DNA of 64,000 nt from Erigeron canadensis (taxonomy: Eukaryota > Streptophyta > Magnoliopsida > Asterales > Asteraceae): assembly GCF_010389155.1 (NCBI RefSeq), contig NC_057761.1, positions 58,216,587 through 58,280,586 of the forward strand, written 5' to 3'. Below the pieces are notes generated by a model. That model was not told the DNA's origin. It saw only the letters and a program-made list of their open reading frames with translations, and ran no database searches. Numbering within the stretch: the first letter of the stretch is position 1; each line of letters begins with the position of its first letter. Both the position numbers and the translations under genes were made by a program. Below are positions 1 through 12,972 of the stretch, one piece after another.

Positions 1-1639
1 TACAAATAGAGGAAGTAAAATTCGAATGCTAATCAATTTTTTCAAAATTTAAGATCTTACAAATGAGCAACCAAATCTATTAACAAATATGTCAAATCAA
101 TATTCACTGTGACCATATTTTTATTTCCATTCCTTTCAATTTTAACATGTTAGATCATCATCATTAATATTATACAATATAAGAAAAATTAACACTTTCA
201 TGGCCGGCTTAAATGGTGGCCGAAGTGGCCGACTGGCCGAGACTCGACTTTTTAGGGGTCCAAATTTTTTTATTTTTAATGTTATGTATATATATATATA
301 TATTAAAAGTTATGTATTCGTATATGTAATTACCTAAGTCCATTATAATTTCTAACAATAATCTAAAATTAAAACATATACTTAACCCGCATACAAAAAC
401 TACTTATATACTTTTATGGATAGAAAAATAGGTTATTCAGTGCGTTATCTCAAAATTGGGCAGTCAAGCCGTTGTGACATTGTCACTTGATTGTCTACTT
501 TTTTTTCCTGACAATGTAAGTAGTCATTTTTCTCATTTATTGTAAACAATACATGTATATATTAGAAGAAATGAGGAATATGTAGTTGTCATGTACCTAA
601 ACATATAAAACTCACACATTTAATATTTTAATTCATAAAAAGATAAAGCCCAATCATTTATTTAATATACAAAAAATATTTAAAAAATTAGTATGCAATG
701 TGTTGTATACCTAAGTTTAATTACATGACAATCACATACGCACTTTTCTCATATATTTTTTAAGAAAAAAAAATAGCATAGCAATTTGTTGCTTATCGTT
801 ACACTTAGCTTAAGAGTTTTTTTTTAACTCGGACTAGGTCCATAAAATTCTTATTAATATTATACTGTATAAGATAATTTAACACATTGGGTATGAAAAA
901 CAAAAAGAAAAAAAAATCGATGTTAGCCGGTTATCTTTGAAGTATCAACGACGGTATTATCATTTGGCCAAAAGATACGGTATTAACTTTAGCTATGGGG
1001 TTAAACTAAAAAAATAAAAATAAAAGTTTGACTTTTGTTAGACTTTGACCAATTTGACCGATGTATTTTCGATACCTTGACTGATCTCAGATTCTCAGCT
1101 GATTTTACCATGGTTGATTAGTTTCTACAGGATTGACTGATCTCATTGTAGATTACGACCAAATTGACTTTTTGACCAACCTAGCCCCCGAGATGTAGGC
1201 CGATACGGTTGATTTTTACTAGTGTTAATGCATGCATGGACGACGGCTATACGATGTGACTACATTTTGCATGATGCTTTAATTTGCCACGTGTCTCTCC
1301 TTCGGCGTCTATAAATTTGTGGTTTTTAACGCTACTTTCATACCTCATTTTAAATCTCTCCAAAAATTAACTTTTACTCCTATATATTCTTATTGGCGAG
1401 ACGTATGTTCAAGTAATGTATATCTACTTAATTAATCAATTACCTTTTTTTTTGGGATAGATTAACAAAAGCTAAAAACGTTTGAATCATCACTAAAAAT
1501 ATGTTTTGATCTTTTGTAACGTACATGTACTAATTATTTGAAGATAATGTAATTATCCCATGCATATTTGCATCATACGATTATATCCCTCGTTAACTAG
1601 CTTGCAAATGTACAAGTTGGTGGTGCATTGATTGATGCG
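1..1639. other. Intergenic, no gene seen
   Basis: This is AT-rich upstream sequence with many short poly-A/T runs and stop codons in all frames. A CACGTG G-box core at about 1289-1294 lies about 15 bp before a TATAAAT at about 1311-1317. The pair looks like a core promoter, but no open frame follows it closely. It could be a distal or alternative promoter of the large gene downstream. Nothing else could be recognised. Confidence 0.5.
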
Positions 1640-1647
1640 TATATAAA
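1640..1647 (+). promoter_or_regulatory. TATA box of the giant multidomain gene
   Basis: TATATAAA is followed about 65 bp later by a strong 5' splice site (CCAAG/GTACGT, exon end 1713). This fits transcription starting near 1670 with a short non-coding first exon. The placement is inferred from motifs only. Confidence 0.45.
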
Positions 1648-1669
1648 CTCGACTAGCTAGTATAGGAAC

Positions 1670-1713
1670 TACATACTACTGATTTTAGCAGATATATCGG
1701 CTACTTCTCCAAG
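1670..1713 (+). other. Probable 5' UTR exon of the giant gene
   Basis: The short leader would end at 1713 (AAG/GTACGT). A matching acceptor, TTTACAACAG, ends at 2849, so the leader intron would be about 1.1 kb. The coding exon then starts at 2850, with the first ATG at 2873. In this model the ATGs at 2824 and 2834 are intronic, which agrees with the family-like N-terminus METGKALEDRF. The left edge is a guess based on TATA spacing. Confidence 0.35.
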
Positions 1714-2872
1714 GTACGTACGTTCGATCTTTTTATCTGATACCTTGCAAAATGATTGGTCGTCATACTATAATGATATGATGTACCGGCTTTTATCAAG
1801 ACAAACTCAAATCTAGGCTTATCATCGCTTTTAAGTCAATTTTATTTTAAAATTTGATCGAATAACATACTCCAAAATGAAGCTAGCTTATAAAGTCTTT
1901 TGTTCATAACATGATCGATTTTAATGTGTGAGGAGTTATCAAATGTGAAAAATGATGGTATAATGTATATATATCCTAAAACTATTAACTACAAAGATAA
2001 ATTGTAATTATATTAGTTATCACACTATATACACATGCCCAAACACCTACTAGTTACCAGCCATGATCCAATACAACTTTATACTCTATATTCATGTTAT
2101 CTATACATGAACCTTATACCACTTTTATGTTTGCAAAAAGACGAGTCTCTTTATCCATATAAGCGCAATAAATTAATACATGATTACTCTTAAATTCCTT
2201 GGCAACTGACAACGACGAGGCTTCGTACCTTGATATTTCAAGAACATATTTAAACACTTCTTTCCAGATGTATATAACCAAATATTCATCCATCCACTTG
2301 TTTGGATTTTCTATTATAACTCAAATTACCATTAAACCTTTAAAGAAAAAAGAATTTGCAAAAGTTGAGGGTGGGCAATTGGCCCCTCATGCCCTCATGT
2401 AATGCCGTTCCTGATTATATACATCTACATTTTAAAACATAATTTGTTTTGGTTTTTAAATAATAAAAATTAGACGAACGGAGGAAGTAGATAATCGTTC
2501 TAAATAAAAATAAAATCAATTACATGTAATTGTAAATCAAATAGTTAAAAAAAATAATTAAAATAGATTATACATGTAATAAAAGCTATGATATTAGAAA
2601 AATTATGAGAAAAATATGTAGGGAATTTTTTTTTCTTTTTTTTTTTAACATGAGCCGTTAATTATTGATTTGAAACTACATTCACAAAACAAAATTTGAC
2701 AGGAGATATGTGTTCTTATGTGCAACTTAAAAACTTAAAAACATGTAAATCTACATGTTTATATCGAAAGTTATAGGATTTCTAAGAAGTTCATAACCAT
2801 CATATTCAAATAGCTAAAGCATAATGTTTTTGCATGACCTTTACAACAGGAATCTTGAATACTCACAAAAAT

Positions 2873-5800
2873 ATGGAGACAGGAAAAGCACTGGAAGATC
2901 GGTTTTTGAAACTTCATCCTTGTTTTCCTACCGACACGAGGATTGGGATAATCGGGGCAGGTCCAAGTGGTTTATCAGCAGCCTATGCACTATGCAAGCT
3001 TGGTTACTCTAATATCACTGTCCTGGAGAAACATCATTCTGTAGGAGGCATGTGTGAATCTGTAGACATCGAAGGTACACATGATTATTTTGAAAAAGTC
3101 CATATACACACATACAATATGAAGGCTTGATTAAGAGAATTTTTTTACATAATAGTGTTTTGTTGAACATGTTTAGCAAAAACAGACGGTCAAAGGTAGA
3201 AATTGCAAAACTTTTTCCAAAAAACAATATTATGTCAAAAAATTCTGATTAAGAACAACATCAAGGTATACTAGCAAGGAGTAAGATTCTCACAAGTTAA
3301 TAATCAACTTGACCTGTCATTTTAGAAATTGTCCATTTTTGTGCTACTGAAAAATCGAACATTCTGATAAATAATCGTGAATGCCCTATCTATTAAAAAA
3401 TTCAAATCATGAACAAAATATAATTTTGGGCCAACTCAACTCTCCCCTAGTTTTGACCCATGCAATAAAGTGACCTATTATCCCCATGTATTTCACAATA
3501 ATGAACAGTTAAATCACTTTGACAGGGAAAATCTATGATTTAGGAGGTCAAGTCCTAGCAGGTAACAGTGCACCAACCATCTTCCATCTAGCCAAAGAAA
3601 TCGGGGCCGAAATAGAGGAACTAGACACTCACAAATTTGCCATCATTGACAGCACAACAGGAAACTACCACGACACAAAAACTATAGACGATTACATTTC
3701 CATTGTTTCTCTAACTCTAAAACTGCAAGAGAAAGCCAATGCCACAGGTCGAGTTGGTGTGCATGCAATTAGTGACATTGCATCTGACCCAGCTCATGCA
3801 TTTCTCATATCCAATGGATTACAATCAGTTCCAGAATCTGTTGCTTTTGGATTCACGGCTTCAGGTTACGGGTTTGTACAAGATATGCCTTATGCTTATG
3901 TTCATGAGTTTACAAGGACTTCAATGGCTGGCAAGGTTAAGCGATTTAGAGGTGGGTTTACGAGTGTCTGGGACAAGATTAGCAAAAAACTTCCGGTGAA
4001 AGTTAAGTGTAATGCGCGAGTCTTGACAGTTAAACGTAATGCTAATGGTGTTAATGTTGAAGTTGAAAGTGTGGATCGTGAAAGTGAAAAGGAAGAAATG
4101 GAGTTTGATAAACTTATTGTCTCGGGTTCATTTCCTGTACAGAATGGGAAGACATATAGATCACCATTAAAAAGAGCAGGTTCGTTTAGTAAATTTTGTC
4201 AGTAAAAATTAAAAATGGCGAGGGGGGCCAAAGCTAGTAGTCTTAATTATGGGCAAAAATGCATAATTAAATCAGAGGTGTTTTACAAATAAGTGTAAAT
4301 ATATATATACATATAAAAAAGGATACTAACAAATACTAATCTATATATGGACTTGTTTTGATTATGTGGACTATTTGACCAGGTATTATTTATAAAAAAA
4401 AATTAAAGGTCTAAAGATAGTTAGTTTCAAAAATGGATTATGAAAATTGTATTATTACAGTAGTTATGGGACTTTGTGGATAAAAAGAATTAGAAAAATT
4501 TATGCTCTAACGACGTTGGCCATTGGCCCGTTTGATGATGTTTTGAAAGAAAAGATCTAGAAAGTTGTATGCACTGAGAGAACCTTTGGAAAATTTTTGT
4601 TCACTTTTTAGCTCATTCTTTTAGCCCATTTGAACAGTCAAAAGATAACCAAGTTATTCATAAGAAAATGGGTCAAAATTTGCCACGTCAAGTATTCTAC
4701 CAATACCCTCTGTATAGTGGATCTGGCAAGAGTTTTTCTAACTTATCTAATTTTCTTTGTCTGTTGCAGAAGAAACTGTGAATGAGGTTATGGACCTAAG
4801 TGATCTTGAGAAGGAATTATTTAGTAAAGTCGAAACTATTGATTACTATACTACTGTCTTGAAAATAGAGGGATTAGAGCATATCCCAGTTGGGTTTTAC
4901 TACTTCAGGGAGTTTATAAGTGATCCAGAAACGATAGGCAATCCTGTTGCAATGCAAAGATTCTATTCGGATGCAGATATATTCCTCTTTTGGTCCTATG
5001 GTAATTCAGCAAATATCATGGGCGAAAAAGTCAGTCAACATGCTGTTGATGCAGCCACTAGATTGGGGGGAAAGGTTCAGAAAGTAATTTTACAACGGCG
5101 ATTCAAGTACTTCCCTCACATCAGTAGTGAAGGTATGCTAAAAAAAGTCACGCCTACATACTTCTTTAAAGTTATCTGGCAAGTGATAACGGATGTGGAA
5201 ATTAAACTGCAGAAATGAAAGATGGATTTTATGAGAAGTTGGAACACCAACTCCAAGGTCAGAACGATACTTACTATATTGGAGGTCTAATGGCATTCGA
5301 ATTGACTGAAAGGAATTCATTATACGCTTTTTCTATCATTATGAAGCACTTCGCAAGTGACAATCCGGAACCGAGTTTTCGATATATTAAGGTACAGATT
5401 TCTATAAATAAATTAAATTAACATTTAAGGGTGGCAAAATGGGTGGTCGGATAATGGAACAAAACATCTTTGGTTAAGATAAGTTATTTAAGTATTGGCG
5501 AATCACATCACAAGTAAATCTGATGAAATTGCCACGTCAGATGTTAACCATCCAGTGGACCAATCTTTCAAACTAACTTCTAGAATTAAAACTCTTAAAT
5601 TAAAACCTACCTTTTTGCAGAGATTGTTTACTTTGAAATCCGACAAGAACAGCTGGATTGCTAAACAACTAGATGAAGCACCAGGTGTGGAGTTTCCTGA
5701 TATCGTATCTATCCACGGTTATTTGAGACACTGGGGAACTCATGAACTCACTGCAGATAAGACAGTCTACACCTGGACCAACGATAAAGGCGAAGCAATA

Positions 5801-8800
5801 CATAAAAGAACATATAGAGAGCTAGATACTAATGCATCTCACATCGCTCACAAGCTTTTAACAAACAACAAGCCTGATATCAAACCTGGAGATCGGGTTC
5901 TTCTGGTCTATGTACCTGGTCTTGAATTCCTTGATGCGTTTTTTGGGTGCCTACAAGCTCGAATCATACCAGTACCTGCCATTCCTCCTGACCCATCACA
6001 GAAAGGAGGCCAGTCACTTCTTCATATTGAAAACATTGCGAAGAAAACAAAAGCAGTTGCAATATTATCCACTTTCGGGTACCATGTGTATGTTAGAGCA
6101 AATTCTGCAAAGCACAAGATCATGCTAACCGGGAAAACAAAATACTCAGGTTGTTGGCCGAATCTCCCGTGGTTGCATACAGATTCTTGGATCAAAAACT
6201 CGAAAGGCTGCATCATCAGCTTGTTTAAAGAATCTCAAGTTCTACCACAAGATTTGTGCTTTCTTCAATTCACATCTGGGTCAACAGGCGATGCTAAAGG
6301 AGTCATGATCACTCATGGTGGGCTAATTCATAACGTGAAGTTAATGCGTAACGTATACAAGAGTACATCAAAGACAGTTGGTGTAAGTTGGCTACCTCAG
6401 TACCACGATATGGGGCTCATTGGATGTATATTTACATGTCTTGTTAGTGGGGGATCGGCTGTACTTTTTTCTCCTGTGACATTTATCAAAAACCCCTTGT
6501 TATGGCTGCAAACCATGAGTAAATTCCGAGGTACTCATAGTGCTGGCCCAAACTTTGCTTTTGAACTGTTAATACGAAGATTGGAATCCAAACGAGAACA
6601 TCTCGTGAAGCTAGATCTTTCTTCCATGGTTTTCCTCATGGCTGCTGCTGAACCAGTGAGATCAAAAACCCTCAAAAGGTTTATTGAGTTAACTCAGCCT
6701 TTTGGACTTTCCCAAGAGGTGATAGCTCCTGGTTATGGCATGGCTGAGAACACTGTTTACGTAAGCAGCGCATATGGAAAGGGAGAACCAATTTTCCAGG
6801 ATTGGCAAGGAAGGATTTGTTGTGGGTACGTGAGCCCAAACGATCCTGATGTGGATATCAGAATAGTTGACCCCGAGACAGGTAAAGAAGTAGAATGTGC
6901 AAAGGAAGGGGAGGTCTGGATCAGTTGCCCAAGTGCAGGTGTTGGGTATTGGGGGCTGGAAGAGCTCAGCCAGAAGACATTCCAGAACAAACTTCAAGGA
7001 CATATTGGGAAAATGTACTTGCGGAGTGGAGACTTGGGACGTGTTATTGACGGAAAGTTATTCATCACAGGGAGGATTAAAGATCTCATTATTGTTGCTG
7101 GAAGGAACATATACTCATCAGATATTGAAAAGACGGTTGAGTCCTCATCTGACCTTATAAGACCAGGCTGTTGCGCTGTGATAGGTGTTCCTGAAGAGAT
7201 CTTAACAGGTAAAGGCATAATAAGTCTGGGAAACTCAGACCAAGTGGGAGTAGTTGTAATAGCAGAGGTTCGAGGGAATAAGGGTCTCCCTGAAGAAGAT
7301 ATTGAACAAGTCCAAACACTTGTGGCAGAAGAGCATGGCATAACAGTTGCATCGATTGTTTTAATCAAAGAAAGAAGCATTTGCAAAACAACATCAGGCA
7401 AGATAAGGAGGTTTGAATGTCTAAAACAGTTCACTGATGGCAAGCTGCAAGTCGTGCAAGAACATCATGGGAAAAGAATATCCATGGTTCAAGCTACAAT
7501 CCCCAACACTGTAGATTCTAATTCCACTATATCTAAGAAAGATATAATTCACTTTCTGAAGAAGCTTCTATCTGATCAAACAGGAACTCACATTGCAAGT
7601 ATCTCCATCACAGAGAGCCTGGCAAACTATGGGATTGATTCAATTGGGGTGGTTCTAGCAGCTCAAAAGCTTTCTGCTTTTCTTCGCATTCCAGTTGGAG
7701 CAATTGACATCTTTACAGCTACCTGCATTGATAACTTGGCAGATTTTGCAGAAGATCTTGTAAGAAAGTCTCGCCCTGAACTATTGAGTCCTCCATCCGG
7801 TTTCCCCATTAACAAGACAAGTTCAGCCAAGATCTCAACGGAAGTTTCCTCATATCATCGGTTGGGTATTTGTCTATTCCAACTCCTTGGTATCGTATAT
7901 GTCTCATTCTTGCTTATGATCCCCATATATCTTTCGGTTTCTGCTTTCTCCACTCTAATCTTGGAGAACAGTAGACCGACAGATAGGATCCCATGGTTCG
8001 ATTACTTGATATCTTTAACATGTGCACCTCTTGCTTGGATGATTTGCATTGGTTTATCCTGCATGACGGTTGCGGTATTTGGTAACTCATTTCTTCAACC
8101 CAACTATGGTTTAATCCCTGATGTATCTGTCTGGTCCATTGACTTCGTGAAATGGTGGACTCTATACAAAGCCCAAGAGGTTTCTTCTAGAGTTCTGGCA
8201 GTGCATTTAAAAGGTACAGTGTTTTTGAGACTCTGGTTTAAGATGCTAGGAGCAAAAATTGGATCGTCGGTTCTTCTAGATACCATTGACATCACAGACC
8301 CTTATCTGGTCACAATCGGAGATGGAGTAGTGATAGCTGAGGGAGCCCTGATTCAGAGCCATGAAGTCAAGAATGGTGTCTTGAGTTTCGAGCCAATCAG
8401 AATTGGGGAAAACTCCTGTGTTGGTCCTTACGCTGTACTTCAGAAAGGGAGCAATGTGGCAGACGGATCAGAGCTTCAGGCCTTGCAAACTTGCAAAGAT
8501 GGTCAACATGAACTTAAAAGGTCTGAGACTCCTAAAGTTGAACAGGTTTGTAGTACTATCTATTTCTTTCAACTTTAGTTTCCTTTCGGCTACTTATTTC
8601 TCTGAAACTTGGGTGCAGGGTACCATGTTACTAGATATCATAAGTGGACGGCACAAGAGACTTGAGCCCTTTTACCATATTCTGGGCATCTACATGGTTG
8701 GTTTCCTCAGCTGTCTATCTGCGGCCATTGCTTACACAGTCTGCCTATGGCTATTACAGAAGCCCCAATGTTTGCAACACTTCAGCTTTGTTTGCTTAGG

Positions 8801-11204
8801 TGCATGTATTCATTGGCTCCCTTTCAATGTTATTGCATATGCCATCCTGTTTAAAGATGTCCCTGCAAGCCCATTAAGTTTTTCCATCAACATTGCAATG
8901 GCATACCTAGCTCATGGCATTATTCTCACTTTTCTAACCTCCATCTTGCTCCGTATCCTTTCAAAGGCCAAACATAATAATCACATGGTCATGTGGTTAT
9001 GCCATCGCTTAATTACTTCATGCCATTTGAAATTCGCAAAGTTCCTTTCTGGGACAGAAGCTTTCTGCATATACCTTCGTCTTTTAGGATTAAAGATTGG
9101 GAATCATTGCTCTATTAGAGCCATTAACTCGATTTCAGACCCTGAATTGGTCTCGATAGGTGACGGGGTCCATTTAGGTGATTTTAGCAGGATTCTTCCT
9201 GGTTTTTATAGCTCAAAAGGGTATATTAGTGGATACGTGAAAGTTGAAGACAATTCGGTTATCGGAAGCCAAGGGCTTGTCTTACCTGGATCAGTGGTTG
9301 AATCCAAGGTCATTCTTGGTGCACTATCAGTTGCACCTGTGAATTCAGTCCTTCAAAGCGGCGGTGTTTTTGTTGGATCTCAAACTCCAATAATGGTAAA
9401 GAATACTACTCACCTGCTAGATGACAGGATCGAAGAAATGGACAGGAAGTACAGAAAAGTAGTTGGAAATCTTGCTGCAAACTTTGCAGCTGCTACGATT
9501 AAAGTTCAAGCAAGATACTTCCATCGAATTGGCACAGCCGGGAAAGGAACTCTAAGGCTCTATGAAAATATACCTGGATTTCCTGAGCACAAAATTTTCT
9601 CATCAGGAAAGTGCTATCCAGTTATTGTTCGCCACAGCAATTGCTTAAGTTCAGATGATGATGCAAGACTTGATCCACGAGGTGCAGCACTAAGAATACT
9701 TTCAGATGAGAGTAAGAGTAGTACGTCACTTCTTGATTTGACCTTGAAAACGGGTAGAGCGTTTCATGCTCGTACAATCGGTGACTTTGCAACATGGCTG
9801 GTTTGTGGGGCTGCAGCACGTGAAGAGCATGTGAAACATGCTCCACACATAAGGGATGCTATGTGGGATTCGTTAAGAAAAACCAACTCTTATGCTGAGC
9901 TGCATTACTATTCAAACATTTGCAGGTTGTTCAGATTCAAAGATGGAAGCGAAATGTATGTAAAGTTTAAACTCAGGCCATTTGATGAACAGTTCAATGA
10001 GGATTCTGGTAAAGTGGAGCGCACAGGTATACTCCCACCTGAAACTGGTGCAATCCCAAGAGATGAGAACGACAAACGCCCACTGCTTTTTCTTGATGAT
10101 GATTTCAAAAGTCGTGTGAATTCTCATGAAAAAGTGCATTACGTGCTTCAACTGCAGTTTCGTCAAGTGCCAAATGATGAAGTTGCATGTGAGATTGCAC
10201 TTGATTGCACCAAACCCTGGGATGAAAAAGAATACCCGTACGTTGAGGTGGGAGAAATAACAATTGACCAGCTACTCACCAACGAAGAGTCTGCTAAGTT
10301 GGAGTTCAACCCATTTTTAAAATGCAATGAAGTGGATGTTATTCGGGCCACATCATGCTCCCAGAGTGCATCCTTGGATCATGGCAGGTCAATCGTGTAC
10401 TCCATCTGCCAGCATTTACGCAACAACAAACCATTGCCTGAAAGTTGGAGGAAATTCCTGGATCAATCTGATGTGAAAGTCAACTTCACAGGTTGCCCGA
10501 TGGCTAAGGTAATGGAGAAAGAAGATAACCAAAAATTGACGCTGACAAGACCATGGCACCAAAATTTATGGATGATGTCTGGTCAGCCGCTACTACAAAC
10601 AGCCTTACCGTACTTTCTAATGGGCATGATTGTGTTCGCTCCTCTTAATGTGACAATGTACATAAAAGAGCACAACACACTCCAACTGCATTGGCTGCTA
10701 CCCATGTTCTGGTTCAGTTCGGGTATTCTAGCAGGACTCGCTTGTGCTCTAGCCAAATGGGTTCTTGTGGGGAGAAAAAAGGAAGGAGAAACCGTAATGA
10801 TTTGGAGTATAGGCATCTATATGGACACTATATGGCAAGCTATCCGGACATTAGTTGGCGAATACTTTATGGAGATGACCAGTGGTTCAGTTCTGTTTGG
10901 GTTATGGATGAAGCTAATGGGCTCGGATATCTCGTGGGACCAAGGAGCTTATGTGGATGGAATGGGTGCTGTGCTAAACCCTGAGATGGTAAGCATCGAA
11001 CGATACGGGTCTGTAGGGAGAGAAGCGCTACTGTTTGGACATATATATGAAGGCGAAGACGGAAAAGTGAAGTTTGGAAAGATTAAGATCAAGGAAGGCG
11101 GTTTCGTGGGAAGTCGAGCTGTGGCTATGCCTGGAGTTACAGTGGAGAACGAGGGATGCCTTGCTGCTCTTTCACTAGCCATGAAGGCAGAAATTGTCAA
11201 GTAA
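2873..11204 (+). CDS. Giant multidomain enzyme: amine oxidase-like, FAAL-like adenylation, carrier protein, beta-helix and catalase-like modules
   Basis: Model: join 2873-3074, 3526-4179, 4770-5132, 5213-5391, 5621-8545, 8619-11204, giving 2,302 residues with all phases consistent. Residues 1-466 are a flavin amine-oxidase-like module with the dinucleotide motif GAGPSG at 28-33 and an ExxxxxGG motif after it. Residues about 467-1065 form an AMP-forming adenylation domain: P-loop TSGSTGDAKG at 684-693, YGMAEN near 837, GRIKDLIIVAGRN near 945, catalytic-type Lys1060 in TTSGKIRR. The style matches fatty-acyl-AMP ligases more than amino-acid adenylators. A carrier domain follows, with YGIDSIG and phosphopantetheine Ser1140. 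Then come membrane segments and left-handed beta-helix repeats (about 1356-1430 and 1616-1700), a catalase-like domain (about 1735-2060), more membrane helices and a final beta-helix (about 2228-2302). The helix/beta-helix tail resembles the C-terminal region of polylysine-synthetase-type NRPS enzymes. Inferred role: it activates an acyl or amino substrate, loads it on its carrier and modifies or releases it at a membrane. Product unknown. The open frame before 5621 (5495-5620) is probably intron. Confidence 0.85.
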
Positions 11205-12969
11205 AAAAGGCGCCGCAGAAAGAAAGAAATCAAGTCTTCTAATATTATATGTTTGTGATTTTTTGTTTGTTAATATATGTATGGTATGTATAATGTATAA
11301 GGTGTGCTCTGTATTCGTTTGGTTTCGTTTTGTTTCTGAGTTTAATAAATTTTTAACCAATAAATTTAGATTTGAATTGTTCGCTATAAGTTTCTTTTGC
11401 GGGTAATTTGAATTGATGAACAAATCAGACATAGTCAAAGTGAGAGATGATCAAAGGTTTTCCATCGGTCGTACATAAATTGAACAAACAGTTGGTAGAA
11501 TTGAGTTTAAGGTGATCTTATATTTACACACAAATTGAGAGGAACTCAATGCAAAATAGCTATCATAGCTTATTCTAAATTTATTTTCTGAAAAGACACT
11601 ATAAGGGGGTGTTTGGGTAAGCTTTTATTTTGTGGTTTATGCTTATGTTTTATAAGTAGTTTATGGCTTTTTTTAATACGTTTATAAGCTTTTATTTTAG
11701 TGTTTGGATTACCTTTACTATAATAGGCTTATATTAGGGAAAATAAGCAAAAAAGTCTTAAAATAAGCTAGGCCAAAATATCTCATTAGCTATCATAGCT
11801 TATTCATATTACGTACCATATAAATCTGAAATCAAATCATAATAAAATGAAGTAAAAAGCTGAGCAGAAGCTATACCCGAATAGAGCTAAGAGCAATACA
11901 TCCTGTCAGAGTTGTGATCAGGATTTATTCTTGTCCGAATTTGAAATGGATTTTTTGTAACTGAAAACGGATATAGGAAGAAAGAGTGTCGGCCTGAATT
12001 CCTTCAAGAGTTCTCTGATCCTGTCCTCGGCAAGCATTTTCGAATTAAAATTTACAAGACATGGTTCAAAAATAAGATCGCATGTAGTATTTAGGTTGAA
12101 GACTCGCTCCATCTGATCTAGTGTGCATACAATGATACAAATATGATATGGGCCGCATTCTTATTTGAACGGTAACTGGGGTTTGGGGATCATTCCACTC
12201 CGAAAAATAGTGGACACTTTTAGGCCCAACATAACCACACATTTTCCTTTTACAAATGACGGGTTCTATTGCTACCCATCATACATCGCCATCGCCACCC
12301 GCCACCACCACCCCGCAGCCCGCGCTACTACCATTATCGTTGTCGTATTGTGCGGATATATAACTCGTTAATTTAAAAAGAGCAATGTAGATATTTTGGA
12401 AGTTAAGGGTGCATATTGTAAATTAATTTTATTAAGGCTATCATAGGTATTTCAAGTAGATATTATAGGTATTTTAAGTGGAGATGTTTAAAATAATAAA
12501 TATAAATAATAGACATTTAAGGTCATCAAATACTTAATTAAAAAAAATAGAAAAACAAATGTTTTATAATGTAATATGGATTTAAATATAAATAAATATA
12601 AATAAACAGAACTTAAGGTGATGACAATCAATGTGTATTTAAGGGTGGGTTACACACTTACACCCTTATATCATATCCAATTGTATGGTCATTAATTGTC
12701 ACATCATATCCTTATAAATCCTAACAAATCTTTAATTATTCATAATTTTACTTCTAACTATATAAATAATTCTACATATCTTTACATTTTTCATCTCACC
12801 GCCCAACTAAATATATATTACACAAAAAAGAGAAGAAAAAAAAACTAATGATATCCTCAATAAAAATATCTTAGGGTAAAGATTTCTTCTTACAAATATC
12901 AAACTATATATTGTAATATATTTTGGTTCAATTAAAAGAATAGCAATGGTAAAAAGATGAAGAGAACAC
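11205..12969. other. Downstream flank of the giant gene, no gene seen
   Basis: The 3' UTR probably lies in the first 200 bp, with an AATAAA-like signal near 11343 (TTTAATAAATTT). The 18-bp string AGCTATCATAGCTTATTC occurs twice, near 11555 and 11788. The part from about 11606 to 11880 starts with GGGGGTGTTTGGGTAAGC and looks like an old hAT-type MITE without a clean right end. A GC-richer patch at 12280-12360 (CCACCACC-rich, then GTGCGGATATATAACTCG) resembles a decayed Helitron terminus. Confidence 0.4.
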
Positions 12970-12972
12970 TAA

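Noticed and set aside
5495..5620. Open frame continuous with the adenylation exon, apparently adding 42 residues
   Set aside because: No upstream acceptor gives the right phase, the frame opens at a non-ATG codon, and CTTTTTGCAG at 5611-5620 joins exactly in phase with the donor at 5391/5392, giving YIK-RLFTLK.
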